Below, piece after piece: positions 1-8,717 of a stretch of 56,543 nt of DNA. Source of the DNA: an uncultured Alphaproteobacteria bacterium (GTDB taxonomy: Bacteria; Pseudomonadota; Alphaproteobacteria; Rhizobiales; Ancalomicrobiaceae); assembly GCA_937919435.1 (NCBI GenBank), contig CALFRR010000041.1, forward strand, positions 1 through 56,543, given 5' to 3'. Numbering within the stretch: the stretch's first letter is position 1; the number at the start of each line of letters is the position of its first letter. Made by a program: the position numbers and the translations under genes. Below the pieces are notes generated by a model. It was not told the DNA's origin. It did not search any database and was given only the letters and a program-made list of their open reading frames with translations.

Positions 1-415
1 GGCGCCTCCGGCCACGGCGATGGTGAAGCCCTCCCGTCTGCTCTCGGCCGCCGCGCTCGACGATCCGCGCAGCCGGGCGGCCCGTCGCGACCTCGCGGCG
101 ATGGCGCCCGACGATCGGGCGATCCAGCTGTGCGGGCTCGAGGCGATGGCCCAGGTCGCCGCCTGGAAGCCGAGTCTCGCGCCCGACGGGGTCGTCGCCT
201 ACGCGACCGCCGACGTGGTCGCCGACGGCAGCGCGCTGATCGCCGACGGTGCCGCCGTCCACGGCCGCGGACGGTGGTGGCGCATGGCCTTCCGCTGCGA
301 TCTGACGGCCGACCGCCGCCGGGTCGCCGGCTTCGAGTTCCGGGTCGGCGACGCCGTCGCCGACCGTGATCGCGACCGCTACGGTCTGCCGGGAGAGGGA
401 GGTCCGCTCGATTGA
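1..415 (+). CDS. DUF930 domain protein, 3' part only
   Basis: The reading frame is open to the left edge (codons for A-P-P-A-T-A precede the first Met at 20), so the true start probably lies outside the window. The visible 131 residues carry the DUF930 pattern: a C-x-L-E-A-M-A-Q motif near residue 38, a P-x-x-V-x-A-Y stretch near 59, a G-A-A-V element and a W-R-M-A-F-R-C segment followed by F-x-F-R-V-G. DUF930 proteins are mostly secreted or membrane-anchored alphaproteobacterial proteins of unknown function. The end is acidic and glycine-rich. It runs in the same direction as rpsA but is separated from it by about 320 bases, so co-transcription is uncertain. In many alphaproteobacteria cmk occupies this position. 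Confidence 0.75.
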   Translation, partial: APPATAMVKPSRLLSAAALDDPRSRAARRDLAAMAPDDRAIQLCGLEAMAQVAAWKPSLAPDGVVAYATADVVADGSALIADGAAVHGRGRWWRMAFRCDLTADRRRVAGFEFRVGDAVADRDRDRYGLPGEGGPLD

Positions 416-737
416 CGTGGCGTCTCCTCCGATCGGCTGATTTCCGCCCTCGGCGCTTGCTCGCGGCGCCGCTTTTCGCTATGGAACGCCGGTTCGTGCG
501 ACCGGCTGCCGAAAGCGGCCGGTTTCGCCGTTCCATCGGTCGTGCGGGAGCGCGGCCGGGGGCGACGGGGGAGGCCACGGACCACGGAACACCGGTTTCG
601 CACACGTTCGCCGGCGCCGGCCCGCGGGGATCGCCCCGTGGCTGCTCCTCGTCAGCCGAGGAGCCGGACGCGAGTGGAGTCGACCATCAACACCAGCCCG
701 CCGGCGCGAGGCCGAAGCATCGGCATCAGGAGTTTCA
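416..737 (+). promoter_or_regulatory. rpsA upstream region with inverted repeat
   Basis: This 322-base gap before rpsA has no convincing gene. It contains a perfect 8-base inverted repeat, ATGGAACG at 481-488 and CGTTCCAT at 529-536, with further CCGG pairing inside, so the transcript could fold into a long stem. A ribosome binding site (CAGGAG) lies just before the rpsA ATG. Ribosomal protein S1 is known to autoregulate through its leader in Escherichia coli. Whether this fold does so here is inference. Confidence 0.4.
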
Positions 738-2432
738 ATGTCTCAGATGAACCCCACGCGCGACGATTTCGCAGCCCTCCTCGACGAGTCGTTCGAGAAG
801 GCGAATCTCTACGAGGGCTCGGTCGTCAAGGGCACGGTCGTCGCCATCGAGAAGGATCTCGCCGTCATCGACGTCGGGCTCAAGGTCGAGGGCCGCGTCG
901 CGCTGAAGGAATTCGGTCTTCCCGGCCGTGACGCCCCGATCAAGGTCGGCGACGTCGTCGAGGTCTACCTCGACCGTGTCGAGAACGCGCTCGGCGAAGC
1001 CGTCATCTCCCGTGAGAAGGCGCGCCGCGAAGAGAGCTGGACCCGCCTCGAGGAGGCCTTCGCCAAGAACGAGAAGGTCACCGGCCTGATCTTCAACCAG
1101 GTCAAGGGCGGCTTCACCGTCGACCTCGACGGCGCCGTGGCGTTCCTGCCGCGCAGCCAGGTCGACATCCGCCCGGTGCGCGACGTCGGCCCGCTGATGC
1201 ACGTGCCGCAGCCCTTCCAGATCCTCAAGATGGACAAGCGCCGCGGCAACATCGTCGTGTCGCGCCGGACCGTCCTGGAAGAGACCCGGGCGGAGCAGCG
1301 TTCCGAGCTGGTTCAGAGCCTGCAGGAAGGCCAGATCGTCGACGGCGTGGTCAAGAACATCACCGACTACGGTGCGTTCGTCGACCTCGGCGGCATCGAC
1401 GGCCTGCTGCACGTCACCGACATCGCGTGGCGCCGCATCAACCATCCCTCCGAGGTGCTGTCGATCGGTCAGACCGTCAAGGTCCAGATCATCCGCGTCA
1501 ACCCGGAGACCCACCGTATCTCGCTCGGCATGAAGCAGCTCGAGGCGGATCCGTGGGAGGGCATCGTCGCCAAGTATCCGGTGAACGCCAAGTTCAACGG
1601 CCGCGTGACCAACATCACCGACTACGGTGCCTTCGTCGAGCTCGAGCCGGGCATCGAGGGTCTGATCCACGTCTCCGAGATGAGCTGGACCAAGAAGAAC
1701 GTCCATCCGGGCAAGATCGTCTCCACCTCTCAGGAGGTCGAGGTGATGGTGCTCGAGGTCGATCCGGTCAAGCGCCGCATCTCGCTCGGCCTGAAGCAGA
1801 CGCTCGCCAACCCGTGGGAAGTCTTCGTCGAGAAGTATCCGCCGAGCACGGTGGTCGAGGGCGAAGTCAAGAACAAGACCGAGTTCGGTCTGTTCGTCGG
1901 CCTGGACGGCGACGTCGACGGCATGGTCCACCTCTCCGACCTCGACTGGAATCGTCCGGGCGAACAGGTCATCGAGGAGTTCCGTCGCGGCGACCGCATC
2001 AAGGCGGTGGTCCTCGACGTCGACGTCGACAAGGAGCGGATCTCGCTCGGCGTCAAGCAGCTCGCCGGCGACCCCTTCGAGAAGGCCGGCGACATCCGTC
2101 GCGGCTCGATCGTCACCTGCGAGGTGATCGAGGTGAAGGAAGCCGGCGTCGAGGTGAAGATCGTCGACACCGAGTTCACCACCTTCATCAAGCGCTCCGA
2201 GCTCGCCCGCGAGCGTGGTGACCAGCGTCCGGATCGTTTCGCCGTCGGCGAGCGGCTCGACGCCCGCGTCATCCAGTTCGACCGCAAGACCCGCAAGGTC
2301 CAGGTGTCGATCAAGGCGCTCGAGGTGGCCGAGGAGAAGGAGGCGATCGCCCAGTTCGGTTCGTCCGACTCCGGCGCTTCGCTCGGCGACATCCTCGGTG
2401 CGGCGCTGCGCGCCCGCCAGGACGACAAGTGA
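738..2432 (+). CDS. rpsA: 30S ribosomal protein S1
   Basis: Ribosomal protein S1 binds the mRNA leader and helps initiation on structured messages. The 564-residue product has six S1 (OB-fold) repeats at roughly residues 27-95, 113-180, 198-268, 285-357, 372-442 and 457-530. The third and fourth share the typical N-I-T-D-Y-G-A-F-V core, and the repeats end in I-S-L-G-x-K-Q. The length matches alphaproteobacterial S1. The start M-S-Q-M-N-P-T-R-D-D-F matches the conserved family N-terminus and is preceded by CAGGAG. Downstream sppA, ihfB and lapA form the usual alphaproteobacterial block. Confidence 0.98.
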   Translation: MSQMNPTRDDFAALLDESFEKANLYEGSVVKGTVVAIEKDLAVIDVGLKVEGRVALKEFGLPGRDAPIKVGDVVEVYLDRVENALGEAVISREKARREESWTRLEEAFAKNEKVTGLIFNQVKGGFTVDLDGAVAFLPRSQVDIRPVRDVGPLMHVPQPFQILKMDKRRGNIVVSRRTVLEETRAEQRSELVQSLQEGQIVDGVVKNITDYGAFVDLGGIDGLLHVTDIAWRRINHPSEVLSIGQTVKVQIIRVNPETHRISLGMKQLEADPWEGIVAKYPVNAKFNGRVTNITDYGAFVELEPGIEGLIHVSEMSWTKKNVHPGKIVSTSQEVEVMVLEVDPVKRRISLGLKQTLANPWEVFVEKYPPSTVVEGEVKNKTEFGLFVGLDGDVDGMVHLSDLDWNRPGEQVIEEFRRGDRIKAVVLDVDVDKERISLGVKQLAGDPFEKAGDIRRGSIVTCEVIEVKEAGVEVKIVDTEFTTFIKRSELARERGDQRPDRFAVGERLDARVIQFDRKTRKVQVSIKALEVAEEKEAIAQFGSSDSGASLGDILGAALRARQDDK

Positions 2433-2437
2433 TCTTC

Positions 2438-2507
2438 CGGCCGGGTGGCGACACCCGGCCGTCGATCGGAACCAGAGGCCCGCGTCGGGGAACCGGCGCG
2501 GGCCTTT
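2438..2507 (+). terminator. rpsA terminator region, two tandem hairpins
   Basis: Just after the rpsA stop there is a 10-base perfect stem (CGGCCGGGTG at 2438-2447, CACCCGGCCG at 2452-2461). A second stem follows (AGGCCCGCG at 2476-2484, CGCGGGCCT at 2497-2505), ending in TTT. The second resembles a GC-rich intrinsic terminator with a short T-run. Together they probably end or attenuate the abundant rpsA transcript before sppA. Confidence 0.6.
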
Positions 2508-2659
2508 CCGCGTTCTCTCCCCCGGCGATGGTCCCGTGGTCCGCGCCGCCGCCGGTTCCGCACCGCGGCATGGGAATGCCCGGTGCCGCGCCATCCGTCC
2601 TTGCCGGGCGGCGGCGGGGCTGATACGCCATCCGAGTCCCCACGAGCCCGGACCCGTCC

Positions 2660-3646
2660 ATGATCCTCGATCCCGATGCTCTCGCCGACCGCCGACGCCT
2701 GAAGCGACGCCTCGGGCTGTGGCGTATCGCCGCGGCATTGCTCGCCGTGGTGGTCCTGGTCTTCGTCTCGGCGCGGTTCGGCGCCTTCGGCGGGCTCGAC
2801 CTCGACCGGCCACACGTCGCCCGTCTGAGCGTCCAGGGGATGATCCTGCCCGACCGCACCTTCCTCGAACTGGTCGACAAGGTCGCCAGGTCGGAGGCGG
2901 TCAAGGGCGTGATCGTCGCCGTCGACAGCCCCGGTGGGGCGACCTCGGGCGGCGAGGCGCTCTACGCGGCGGTCCGCGGCCTCGCGGCGAAGAAGCCGAC
3001 GGTCGCCTACATCGGCTCGCTCGGCACCTCCGCCGGCTACATGACGGCGATCGCCGCCGACCACGTCGTCGCCCGCGGTTCGGCGCTGACCGGCTCGATC
3101 GGCGTGCTGATGCAGTGGCCGGACGTCTCCAAGCTGATGGAAACGGTCGGGGTGCGGGTGGACGAGATCAAGTCGTCGCCGATGAAGGCCGAGCCGTCGC
3201 CGTTCAAGCCGACCTCGCCGGAGGGTCGGGCGATGCTCGATCGGGCGATCCGCGACAGTTACGAGTGGTTCGTCGGTCTGGTCGCCGAGCGGCGCGGGCT
3301 CTCTTCCGAGGCCGCCCATGCGGTCGCCGACGGCCGGGTGGTGACCGGGCGGCAGGCGGTCGGCCTGAAACTCGTCGACGCGATCGGCGAGGAGAGCGTC
3401 GCGCGCGCCTGGCTGACCGGCCGCGGGGTCGACAAGGACCTGCCGGTGCGCGACTGGAAACCGAAGCCGGCGATCGGTTCGTGGCCGCTCGCCGAAGCCG
3501 CCGCCGAGGCGGTCACCCGCGGCGTGCTGGCGGCCTTCGGGCTCGAGCGTCAACTCGCCTCCAACCGCCCGCTTGACGGACTACGGTCGGACTGGCACCT
3601 TGACGGCCTTGAAAATGCGAAGAGTTCCCGGGAGATCGGCCGATGA
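2660..3646 (+). CDS. sppA: Signal peptide peptidase SppA (S49 family)
   Basis: Membrane serine protease that degrades cleaved signal peptides. The 328-residue protein has one N-terminal membrane segment (about residues 19-37) and a single S49 protease domain, the short single-domain form. The nucleophile is in G-T-S-A-G-Y (Ser124), and the general-base lysine lies in the I-K-S-S-P-M-K segment (Lys171 or Lys176). The D-S-P-G-G motif is at about residue 93 and G-S-I-G-V at about 150. Its stop overlaps the start of ihfB (ATGA), so the two are translationally coupled. Confidence 0.95.
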   Translation: MILDPDALADRRRLKRRLGLWRIAAALLAVVVLVFVSARFGAFGGLDLDRPHVARLSVQGMILPDRTFLELVDKVARSEAVKGVIVAVDSPGGATSGGEALYAAVRGLAAKKPTVAYIGSLGTSAGYMTAIAADHVVARGSALTGSIGVLMQWPDVSKLMETVGVRVDEIKSSPMKAEPSPFKPTSPEGRAMLDRAIRDSYEWFVGLVAERRGLSSEAAHAVADGRVVTGRQAVGLKLVDAIGEESVARAWLTGRGVDKDLPVRDWKPKPAIGSWPLAEAAAEAVTRGVLAAFGLERQLASNRPLDGLRSDWHLDGLENAKSSREIGR

Positions 3647-3942
3647 TCAAGTCAGAGCTGGTGAGCCGTCTGGCGGAACGCAACCCGCATCTCTACCAGC
3701 GTGACGTCGAGCACATCGTGAACGCCGTCCTCGACGAGATCACGTCTGCCCTGACCCGCGGCGATCGGGTCGAGTTGCGCGGCTTCGGTGCCTTCTCGGT
3801 GAAGAACCGCCCGGCCCGCACCGGACGCAATCCGCGCACCGGTCAGAAGGTGGCGGTCACCGAGAAGTACGTGCCGTTCTTCAAGACCGGCAAGGAAATG
3901 CGCGAACGCCTCAACGACGGCGTCGACGTCGCCGACGACTGA
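3643..3942 (+). CDS. ihfB: Integration host factor subunit beta
   Basis: DNA-bending nucleoid protein; pairs with IhfA. The 99 residues have the full HU/IHF fold: the M-I-K-S-E-L-V N-terminus, the dimer-forming helices, and the DNA-intercalating beta-arm with N-R-P-A-R-T-G-R-N-P-x-T-G (about residues 55-68). The arm is followed by the V-P-x-F-K-x-G-K-E-M-R-E-R-L helix. The M-I-K-S start and the position after sppA identify the beta subunit rather than HU. The ATG overlaps the sppA stop. Confidence 0.96.
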   Translation: MIKSELVSRLAERNPHLYQRDVEHIVNAVLDEITSALTRGDRVELRGFGAFSVKNRPARTGRNPRTGQKVAVTEKYVPFFKTGKEMRERLNDGVDVADD

Positions 3943-3984
3943 GCGGCGGCGTCCGAATGCCGAGTTCTCGGGAAGAGTAGACCC

Positions 3985-4347
3985 ATGGCTCGTGTCCTCA
4001 CTTGGCTCCTGGCGGTGCCGGTCGGTGTCGTCGTCGTCGCTCTGGCGGTCGCCAACCGTCGGTCGATCGTCCTGTCGCTCGATCCGTTCCGTCCGGACAG
4101 CCCGGCCTTCTCGGTCGCGGTGCCGCTGTTCGCCCTGATCTTCGCCGCGCTGCTCGCCGGCGTCCTCCTCGGCGGCCTCACCGTCTGGTGGCGCCAGGGC
4201 GTCAACCGTCGGATCGCCCGGGCCCGTCGTCGCGAGATCGAGCAGCTCGAGGGCGAGAACCGGCGTCTGCTCGCCGAACTCGCCCGCCACGAAGAGGCGG
4301 CTCCGGCGCTGCCCGGCCTGCCGGCGGGCGGCCGTCGCGCCGCCTGA
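3985..4347 (+). CDS. lapA: LapA-domain inner-membrane protein
   Basis: The 120-residue protein has two hydrophobic segments (about residues 5-25 and 43-66) followed by a charged, Arg/Glu-rich helical tail (R-R-E-I-E-Q-L-E-G-E-N-R-R-L-L). This is the LapA (DUF1049) layout. In enterobacteria LapA acts with LapB in controlling lipopolysaccharide synthesis. Here a lapB partner is not visible, so the specific role is inferred only from family and from the standard position after ihfB. Confidence 0.85.
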   Translation: MARVLTWLLAVPVGVVVVALAVANRRSIVLSLDPFRPDSPAFSVAVPLFALIFAALLAGVLLGGLTVWWRQGVNRRIARARRREIEQLEGENRRLLAELARHEEAAPALPGLPAGGRRAA

Positions 4348-4419
4348 GATCGGCGACGCCGGTCGGCACACGGATCCCTTTCCGGCCGCCCGCGGTCGAT
4401 CAACCACGGGAGAAGACCG

Positions 4420-5397
4420 ATGCGCTTCGTCGATGCGGATACGATCGATCGCGTGCTGACCCGCGCCGCGATGGTGGAGGCTTTGGCGGACGGCTTCCGC
4501 GAAGCCGTCGTCACGCCGGTCCGCCATCACCACCCGCTGGCGCGCGCCGGCGAGGCGGACGCCATGCTGCTCCTGATGCCGGCCTGGTCGGACGGTGCGG
4601 AGGGCCTCTCCGACGACGCGGTGATGGGCGTCAAGATCGTCACCGTGGTGCCCGGCAACGCCGCCCGCGGCCTCGCCTCGGTGATCGGCACCTACGTGCT
4701 GATGTCCGGGATCTCCGGCGCCCCGCTCGCCGTGCTCGACGGCACCCGCCTCACGCTCTGGCGCACCGCCGCCGCCTCGGCGCTGGCCGCCGATCGTCTC
4801 GCCCGCCGCGACGCCGCCCGCCTGACCATGGTCGGTGCCGGCGCGCTCGCCGAACACCTGATCGAGGCGCACACCGCGATCCGGCCGATCCGCGACGTCC
4901 GCATCTGGAACCGCGATCCCGCCCGGGCCGAGGCGCTCGCCGCGAAGTTCGCCGGCCGCGCCTTCCGGGTGAGCGTCGCCACCGACCTCGCCGATGCGGT
5001 GACCTCCTCCGACGTCGTCTCGACCGCCACCATGTCGGCCGATCCGGTGGTCAAGGGCGAGTGGCTGGCGCCCGGTACCCATCTCGATCTGGTCGGGGCC
5101 TACACGCCGAAGATGCGCGAGACCGACGACACAGCGATCGCCAAGGCCCGGATCTTCGTCGACACGAGGGCCGGCGCGACCGCCGAGGCCGGCGACATCG
5201 TCCAGCCGATCGCCGATGGGCGGATCGGTCCGGACGACATCGTCGCGGACCTCGCCGATCTCTGCCGGGGCACGGCCGAGGGGCGCGGAGCCGACGAGGA
5301 GATCACCCTGTTCAAGTCGGTCGGCACGGCGCTCGAGGATCTGGTCGCGGCCCGTCTGGTCCACCGCCTGCTCGAAGCGTCGGGCCCCTCCGCCTGA
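4420..5397 (+). CDS. Ornithine cyclodeaminase/mu-crystallin family protein
   Basis: NAD(P)-binding protein of 325 residues. It has the substrate-side N-terminal half (G-V-K-I-V-T at about residue 69) and a Rossmann nucleotide site (M-V-G-A-G-A-L-A-E-H at about 136). The family signature D-L-V-G-A-Y-T-P-K-M-R-E-T-D-D follows at about 225. Members include ornithine cyclodeaminase, alanine dehydrogenase and ketimine/pyrroline-2-carboxylate reductases, so the exact substrate cannot be told. The start has a GGGAGAAG ribosome binding site. mepA follows after 10 bases, suggesting shared transcription. Confidence 0.85.
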   Translation: MRFVDADTIDRVLTRAAMVEALADGFREAVVTPVRHHHPLARAGEADAMLLLMPAWSDGAEGLSDDAVMGVKIVTVVPGNAARGLASVIGTYVLMSGISGAPLAVLDGTRLTLWRTAAASALAADRLARRDAARLTMVGAGALAEHLIEAHTAIRPIRDVRIWNRDPARAEALAAKFAGRAFRVSVATDLADAVTSSDVVSTATMSADPVVKGEWLAPGTHLDLVGAYTPKMRETDDTAIAKARIFVDTRAGATAEAGDIVQPIADGRIGPDDIVADLADLCRGTAEGRGADEEITLFKSVGTALEDLVAARLVHRLLEASGPSA

Positions 5398-5407
5398 GGA
5401 GGGCGAG

Positions 5408-6325
5408 ATGATCGATCGCCGGAGACCGCTCGCCGCCGCCGTGCTCGCCGCGGCGCTGCTCACGGCGACCGCCGCCTTCGGTCAGTCGAGCGGCAGCGAG
5501 AGCCTGACTCTGATCGAGAAGGCTCGGGCGACGCTGCCCGCCGATGCCGCCAAGGTGCTGTTCGGATCGGTCGCGGCCCCCTCCGCCGGACCTCCCCGCT
5601 CGATCGGCGGCACCGCTCGCGGCTGCATCGCCGGGGCGGTGGCGATGCCGCTCGACGGCCCCGACTGGCAGGTGATGCGTCCCTCGCGCGGGCGCATGTA
5701 CGGCCATCCGGTCCTGATCGATTTTCTCGAGCGGCTGGCCGCGAAGGGCCGGAGCGTCGGCTGGCCGGGGCTCCTGGTCGGCGACATGGGCCAGCCGCGC
5801 GGCGGCCCGATGATCACCGGCCACGCCAGCCACCAGATCGGTCTCGACGCCGATCTGTGGTTCCTGCCGATGCCCGATCGACGGCTCTCCCTCGACGAAC
5901 GCGAGACGATCTCGGCGGTGTCGATGGTCACGCCGGAGCGGAAGATCGACGCCGGCCGCTGGACCGAGAGCCGGGCGAAGCTCCTGAAGCTCGCGGCGGG
6001 CGACGGCCGTGTCGCCCGGATCTTCGTCAATCCGGCGATCAAGAAGGCGCTCTGCGACCGCCCCGATCCGGATCGCGGATGGCTCGCCAAGATCCGTCCG
6101 TGGTGGGGCCACGACTACCACTTCCACGTCCGCCTCGCCTGTCCGGCGGGAGCGTCGGGCTGCGTCGATCAGGATCCGGTCCCGAAGGGCGACGGCTGCG
6201 GCGCCGATCTCGCGTGGTGGCTGGGGCCGGAGCCGTGGAAGCCGTCGCCGCCCGAGCCGCCGAAGCCGCCGCTGAAGCTCGCCGATCTGCCGGGACCCTG
6301 CGCCGACGTGCTCGCCGCCCCCTGA
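5408..6325 (+). CDS. mepA: Penicillin-insensitive murein endopeptidase
   Basis: Periplasmic LAS-family zinc metallopeptidase that cuts D-Ala-mDAP cross-links in peptidoglycan. The 305-residue protein has a signal peptide (residues 1-25, ending A-A-F-G-Q). The zinc motif G-H-A-S-H-Q-I-G-L-D-A-D contains His139, His142 and Asp149. The second motif W-W-G-H-D-Y-H-F-H-V-R carries His235, His238 and His240. The C-terminus has a Pro-rich stretch. The Met at 5408 was chosen because it gives a proper signal peptide and sits after GAGGAG; a longer in-frame extension overlaps the upstream gene. Confidence 0.94.
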   Translation: MIDRRRPLAAAVLAAALLTATAAFGQSSGSESLTLIEKARATLPADAAKVLFGSVAAPSAGPPRSIGGTARGCIAGAVAMPLDGPDWQVMRPSRGRMYGHPVLIDFLERLAAKGRSVGWPGLLVGDMGQPRGGPMITGHASHQIGLDADLWFLPMPDRRLSLDERETISAVSMVTPERKIDAGRWTESRAKLLKLAAGDGRVARIFVNPAIKKALCDRPDPDRGWLAKIRPWWGHDYHFHVRLACPAGASGCVDQDPVPKGDGCGADLAWWLGPEPWKPSPPEPPKPPLKLADLPGPCADVLAAP

Positions 6326-6340
6326 CCGGCCGCCCCGCCG

Positions 6341-6745
6341 TCAGGCCCGGTCGGCCGGCGGCCGCGCCGCCCAGGCCTCGACCTCGCAGAGATACTCCGG
6401 CCGGATCAGCCGCGCGACGTAGGCGAACATCGTCGCCGGCGGATCGTCGTGGTGGAAGGCCCGCCACGCCGCCACGTAGCGCTCCATGTCGATCTCCTGC
6501 GCCAGCCAGATGTTGACCTTGAACACCGCCTCGACCCCGACTCCCTCGCTCTCCAGGATTGCGGCGATGTTGGCGAGCGCGTTCTCGAACTGCGCTTCGA
6601 CCGTCGCCGGCAGCTGCCCGTCGCGATCGAGGCCGAGCTGTCCGGCGACCACCAGGAGATCGGATCCGGCCGGTACCACCGCCAGATGCCGGTAGCGGCC
6701 GACCGGCGGGGCGACGGTCGGCGGGTTCTTCTTCTCGATGGTCAT
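6341..6745 (-). CDS. RidA/YjgF-family protein
   Basis: Small 134-residue RidA-fold protein. RidA proteins hydrolyse reactive enamine/imine intermediates made by PLP enzymes and some oxidases. The conserved V-A-G-Q-L-G core is at about residue 33, Q-F-E-N-A-L-A-N-I at about 53, the V-F-K-V-N-I-W-L segment at about 73, and a C-terminal E-V-E-A-W-A. The usual catalytic arginine near residue 105 appears replaced by the V-A-R-L-I-R-P-E region, so it may be a divergent subgroup. It is the last gene of the gntR-dpp operon; its ATG overlaps the stop of the ATPase gene. It converges on mepA with only 15 bases between stops. Confidence 0.88.
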   Translation of the reverse strand: MTIEKKNPPTVAPPVGRYRHLAVVPAGSDLLVVAGQLGLDRDGQLPATVEAQFENALANIAAILESEGVGVEAVFKVNIWLAQEIDMERYVAAWRAFHHDDPPATMFAYVARLIRPEYLCEVEAWAARPPADRA

Positions 6746-7734
6746 GGCACGGTTCCTCGTGACGGCGCCCGCAGGAAACAGGCGACCCGGGTGCCCGCTC
6801 CGGTCGCCGTGAGCTCCGGCCGCCGCACCCGGCAGCGGTCCTCGGCGAGACGGCAGCGGGTCACGAAAGGACAGCCCTTCGGCGGGTCGAGCGGGCTCGG
6901 CAGTTCGCCGTCGAGCGGCACGTCGGGCCGCGACCGTTGGGCCCGCGGATCGGGCAGCGGGATCGCGGCGATCAGCGCCTGTGTATAGGGGTGGCGCGGG
7001 TCGGCGAACACCCGTTCCGCCGGTCCGTCCTCGACGATCGTGCCGAGATACATCACCGCCACTCGGTCGGCGATGTGGCGCACCACCGACAGATCGTGGG
7101 AGATGAACAGATAGGAGAAGCCGAACTCCCGTTGCAGCCGCATCAGGAGATTGAGGATCTGCGAGCGGATCGACACGTCGAGCGCCGAGACCGGTTCGTC
7201 GCAGACGATCAGTTTCGGCGAGGTGGCGAGCGCCCGGGCGATCACCACCCTCTGGCGCTGGCCGCCGGAGAGTTCGTTCGGGTGGCGGCCGCCCTGTGCG
7301 GCACCGAGCCCGACGATGTCGAGCAGGTCGCCGACCCGGGCGCGGCGCTCCGCCGAGGCGATCCCGGCGATCGCCAGCGGCTCGCCGATCGAGGTGGCGA
7401 TCGAGAGCTTCGGGTTGAGCGCCGAGACCGGATCCTGGAAGATCACCTGCATCTCGCGGCGCCGACGCGCCCGCTCGGCCGGCGGCAGACCGAGGAGGTC
7501 GACGCCTTCGAAGAAGATCTTCCCGGCCGAGGCCCGGGTCAGCCCGAGGATGGCGTTGCCGGCGGTCGACTTGCCGCAGCCGCTCTCGCCGACCAGCGCC
7601 ACCGTCTCGCCGACCCCGATCTCGAGATCGAAACCGTCGACCGCCTTCACCACCGCGATCTCGCCGCCGAGCAAGCCGCCGCGGACCGGGAAGTGGACAC
7701 GCAGGCCCTCGACCTTCAGCAACGGCTCGCTCAT
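6742..7734 (-). CDS. Peptide-type ABC transporter ATPase (DppF/OppF-like)
   Basis: Second ATPase of the peptide/nickel-type importer; 330 residues. Walker A is G-E-S-G-C-G-K-S-T (about residue 50), the signature is L-S-G-G-Q-R-Q-R, and Walker B is L-I-V-C-D-E-P-V-S-A-L-D. The C-terminal oligopeptide/dipeptide extension carries C-P-F-V-T-R-C-R, a cysteine pattern known in DppF/OppF iron-sulfur or structural motifs. The start overlaps the end of the dppD-like gene (ATGA). It works with the dppD-like ATPase and the two permeases farther upstream in the operon. Confidence 0.93.
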   Translation of the reverse strand: MSEPLLKVEGLRVHFPVRGGLLGGEIAVVKAVDGFDLEIGVGETVALVGESGCGKSTAGNAILGLTRASAGKIFFEGVDLLGLPPAERARRRREMQVIFQDPVSALNPKLSIATSIGEPLAIAGIASAERRARVGDLLDIVGLGAAQGGRHPNELSGGQRQRVVIARALATSPKLIVCDEPVSALDVSIRSQILNLLMRLQREFGFSYLFISHDLSVVRHIADRVAVMYLGTIVEDGPAERVFADPRHPYTQALIAAIPLPDPRAQRSRPDVPLDGELPSPLDPPKGCPFVTRCRLAEDRCRVRRPELTATGAGTRVACFLRAPSRGTVP

Positions 7735-8717
7735 CCGATCTCCTCCAGACGGTCGAGCCGCCGGCAGGCGGACGTGTGCTCCGGGCCGACCGCGACCATC
7801 GCCGGGACCGCGGCGCAGCCGGCGTCGGCGATCGGGCAGCGGGTGCGGAACCGGCAGCCGGCCGGCCAGTGGGCGAGATCGGGGACGGTGCCCTCGACCG
7901 TCCGGAGATCGGCCTTGCGGGTGCCGTCGAGCCGCGGAATGGTCGAGAGCAGAAGCCGCGTATAGGGGTGGCTCGGCCGCTCGAACAGGTCGAAGACCGG
8001 CGCGGTCTCGACGATGCGGCCGGCATACATCACCGAGACCCGGTCGGCGATGTCGGCGACCACCCCCATGTCGTGGGTGATGACCAGCACGGCGGTGTCC
8101 CGCTCGCGCCGGAGTTCCTTCATCAGGCGCAGAATCTGGGCCTGGATGGTGACGTCGAGGGCGGTCGTCGGCTCGTCGGCGATCAGCAGCCGCGGCCCGG
8201 AGACCAGCGCCGAGGCGATCATCACCCGTTGGCACATGCCGCCGGACAGTTCGATCGGCAACTGTCGCGCCCGCCGCTCGGGTTCGGGGATGCCGACCCG
8301 CCGCAGCATCTCGACCGCACGCCGCCGGGCTTCGGCGGGCGAGGCCTCGCCGTGGACGATCAGGCTCTCGGCGACCTGATCGCCGACGCTGACCAGCGGA
8401 TTGAGCGAGGCGATCGGCTCCTGGAAGATCATCGCCAGCCGCCGCCCGCGCATCGCCCGGAGCTCCGCCTCGCTCTTGGCGAGCAGATCCTCGCCGTCGA
8501 GCAGGGCGCGCCCTCCGGCGGCCCGGGCCGCCTTCGGCAGGAGGCCGATCACCGACAGCGCGGTCAGGCTCTTGCCGGACCCGGACTCGCCGACCAGCGC
8601 CACCACCTCGCCGGGCTTCACCTCGAGCGAGACGCCGTCGACCACGGCCCGGCCGCCGATCTCGACGACGAGGTCGGCGACGGCGAGGACCGGTCGGGGC
8701 GTGGGATCAGCGGGCAA
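7731..8717 (-). CDS. Peptide-type ABC transporter ATPase (DppD/OppD-like)
   Basis: First ATPase of the importer; 328 residues. Walker A is G-E-S-G-S-G-K-S, Walker B is L-L-I-A-D-E-P-T-T-A-L-D, and there is a C-terminal C-R-F-R-T-R-C-P-I motif. The ABC signature reads L-S-G-G-M-C-Q-R, with Cys where Arg is usual. The start codon is TTG (8715-8717). It is supported by GAGGAG seven bases upstream and lies inside the end of the gamma-glutamyltransferase gene (11-base overlap). No better ATG/GTG is available upstream without extending far into ggt. Confidence 0.92.
   Translation of the reverse strand: MPADPTPRPVLAVADLVVEIGGRAVVDGVSLEVKPGEVVALVGESGSGKSLTALSVIGLLPKAARAAGGRALLDGEDLLAKSEAELRAMRGRRLAMIFQEPIASLNPLVSVGDQVAESLIVHGEASPAEARRRAVEMLRRVGIPEPERRARQLPIELSGGMCQRVMIASALVSGPRLLIADEPTTALDVTIQAQILRLMKELRRERDTAVLVITHDMGVVADIADRVSVMYAGRIVETAPVFDLFERPSHPYTRLLLSTIPRLDGTRKADLRTVEGTVPDLAHWPAGCRFRTRCPIADAGCAAVPAMVAVGPEHTSACRRLDRLEEIG

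Noticed and set aside
735..2813. Very long open frame on the - strand across rpsA
   Set aside because: It is a GC-rich shadow of rpsA: repetitive Asp/Leu/Arg composition, no family motif, and the + strand protein is a certain S1.
2215..3576. Open frame on the + strand offset from rpsA and sppA
   Set aside because: Arg/Pro-rich out-of-frame translation spanning the rpsA terminator and the sppA gene; no domain.
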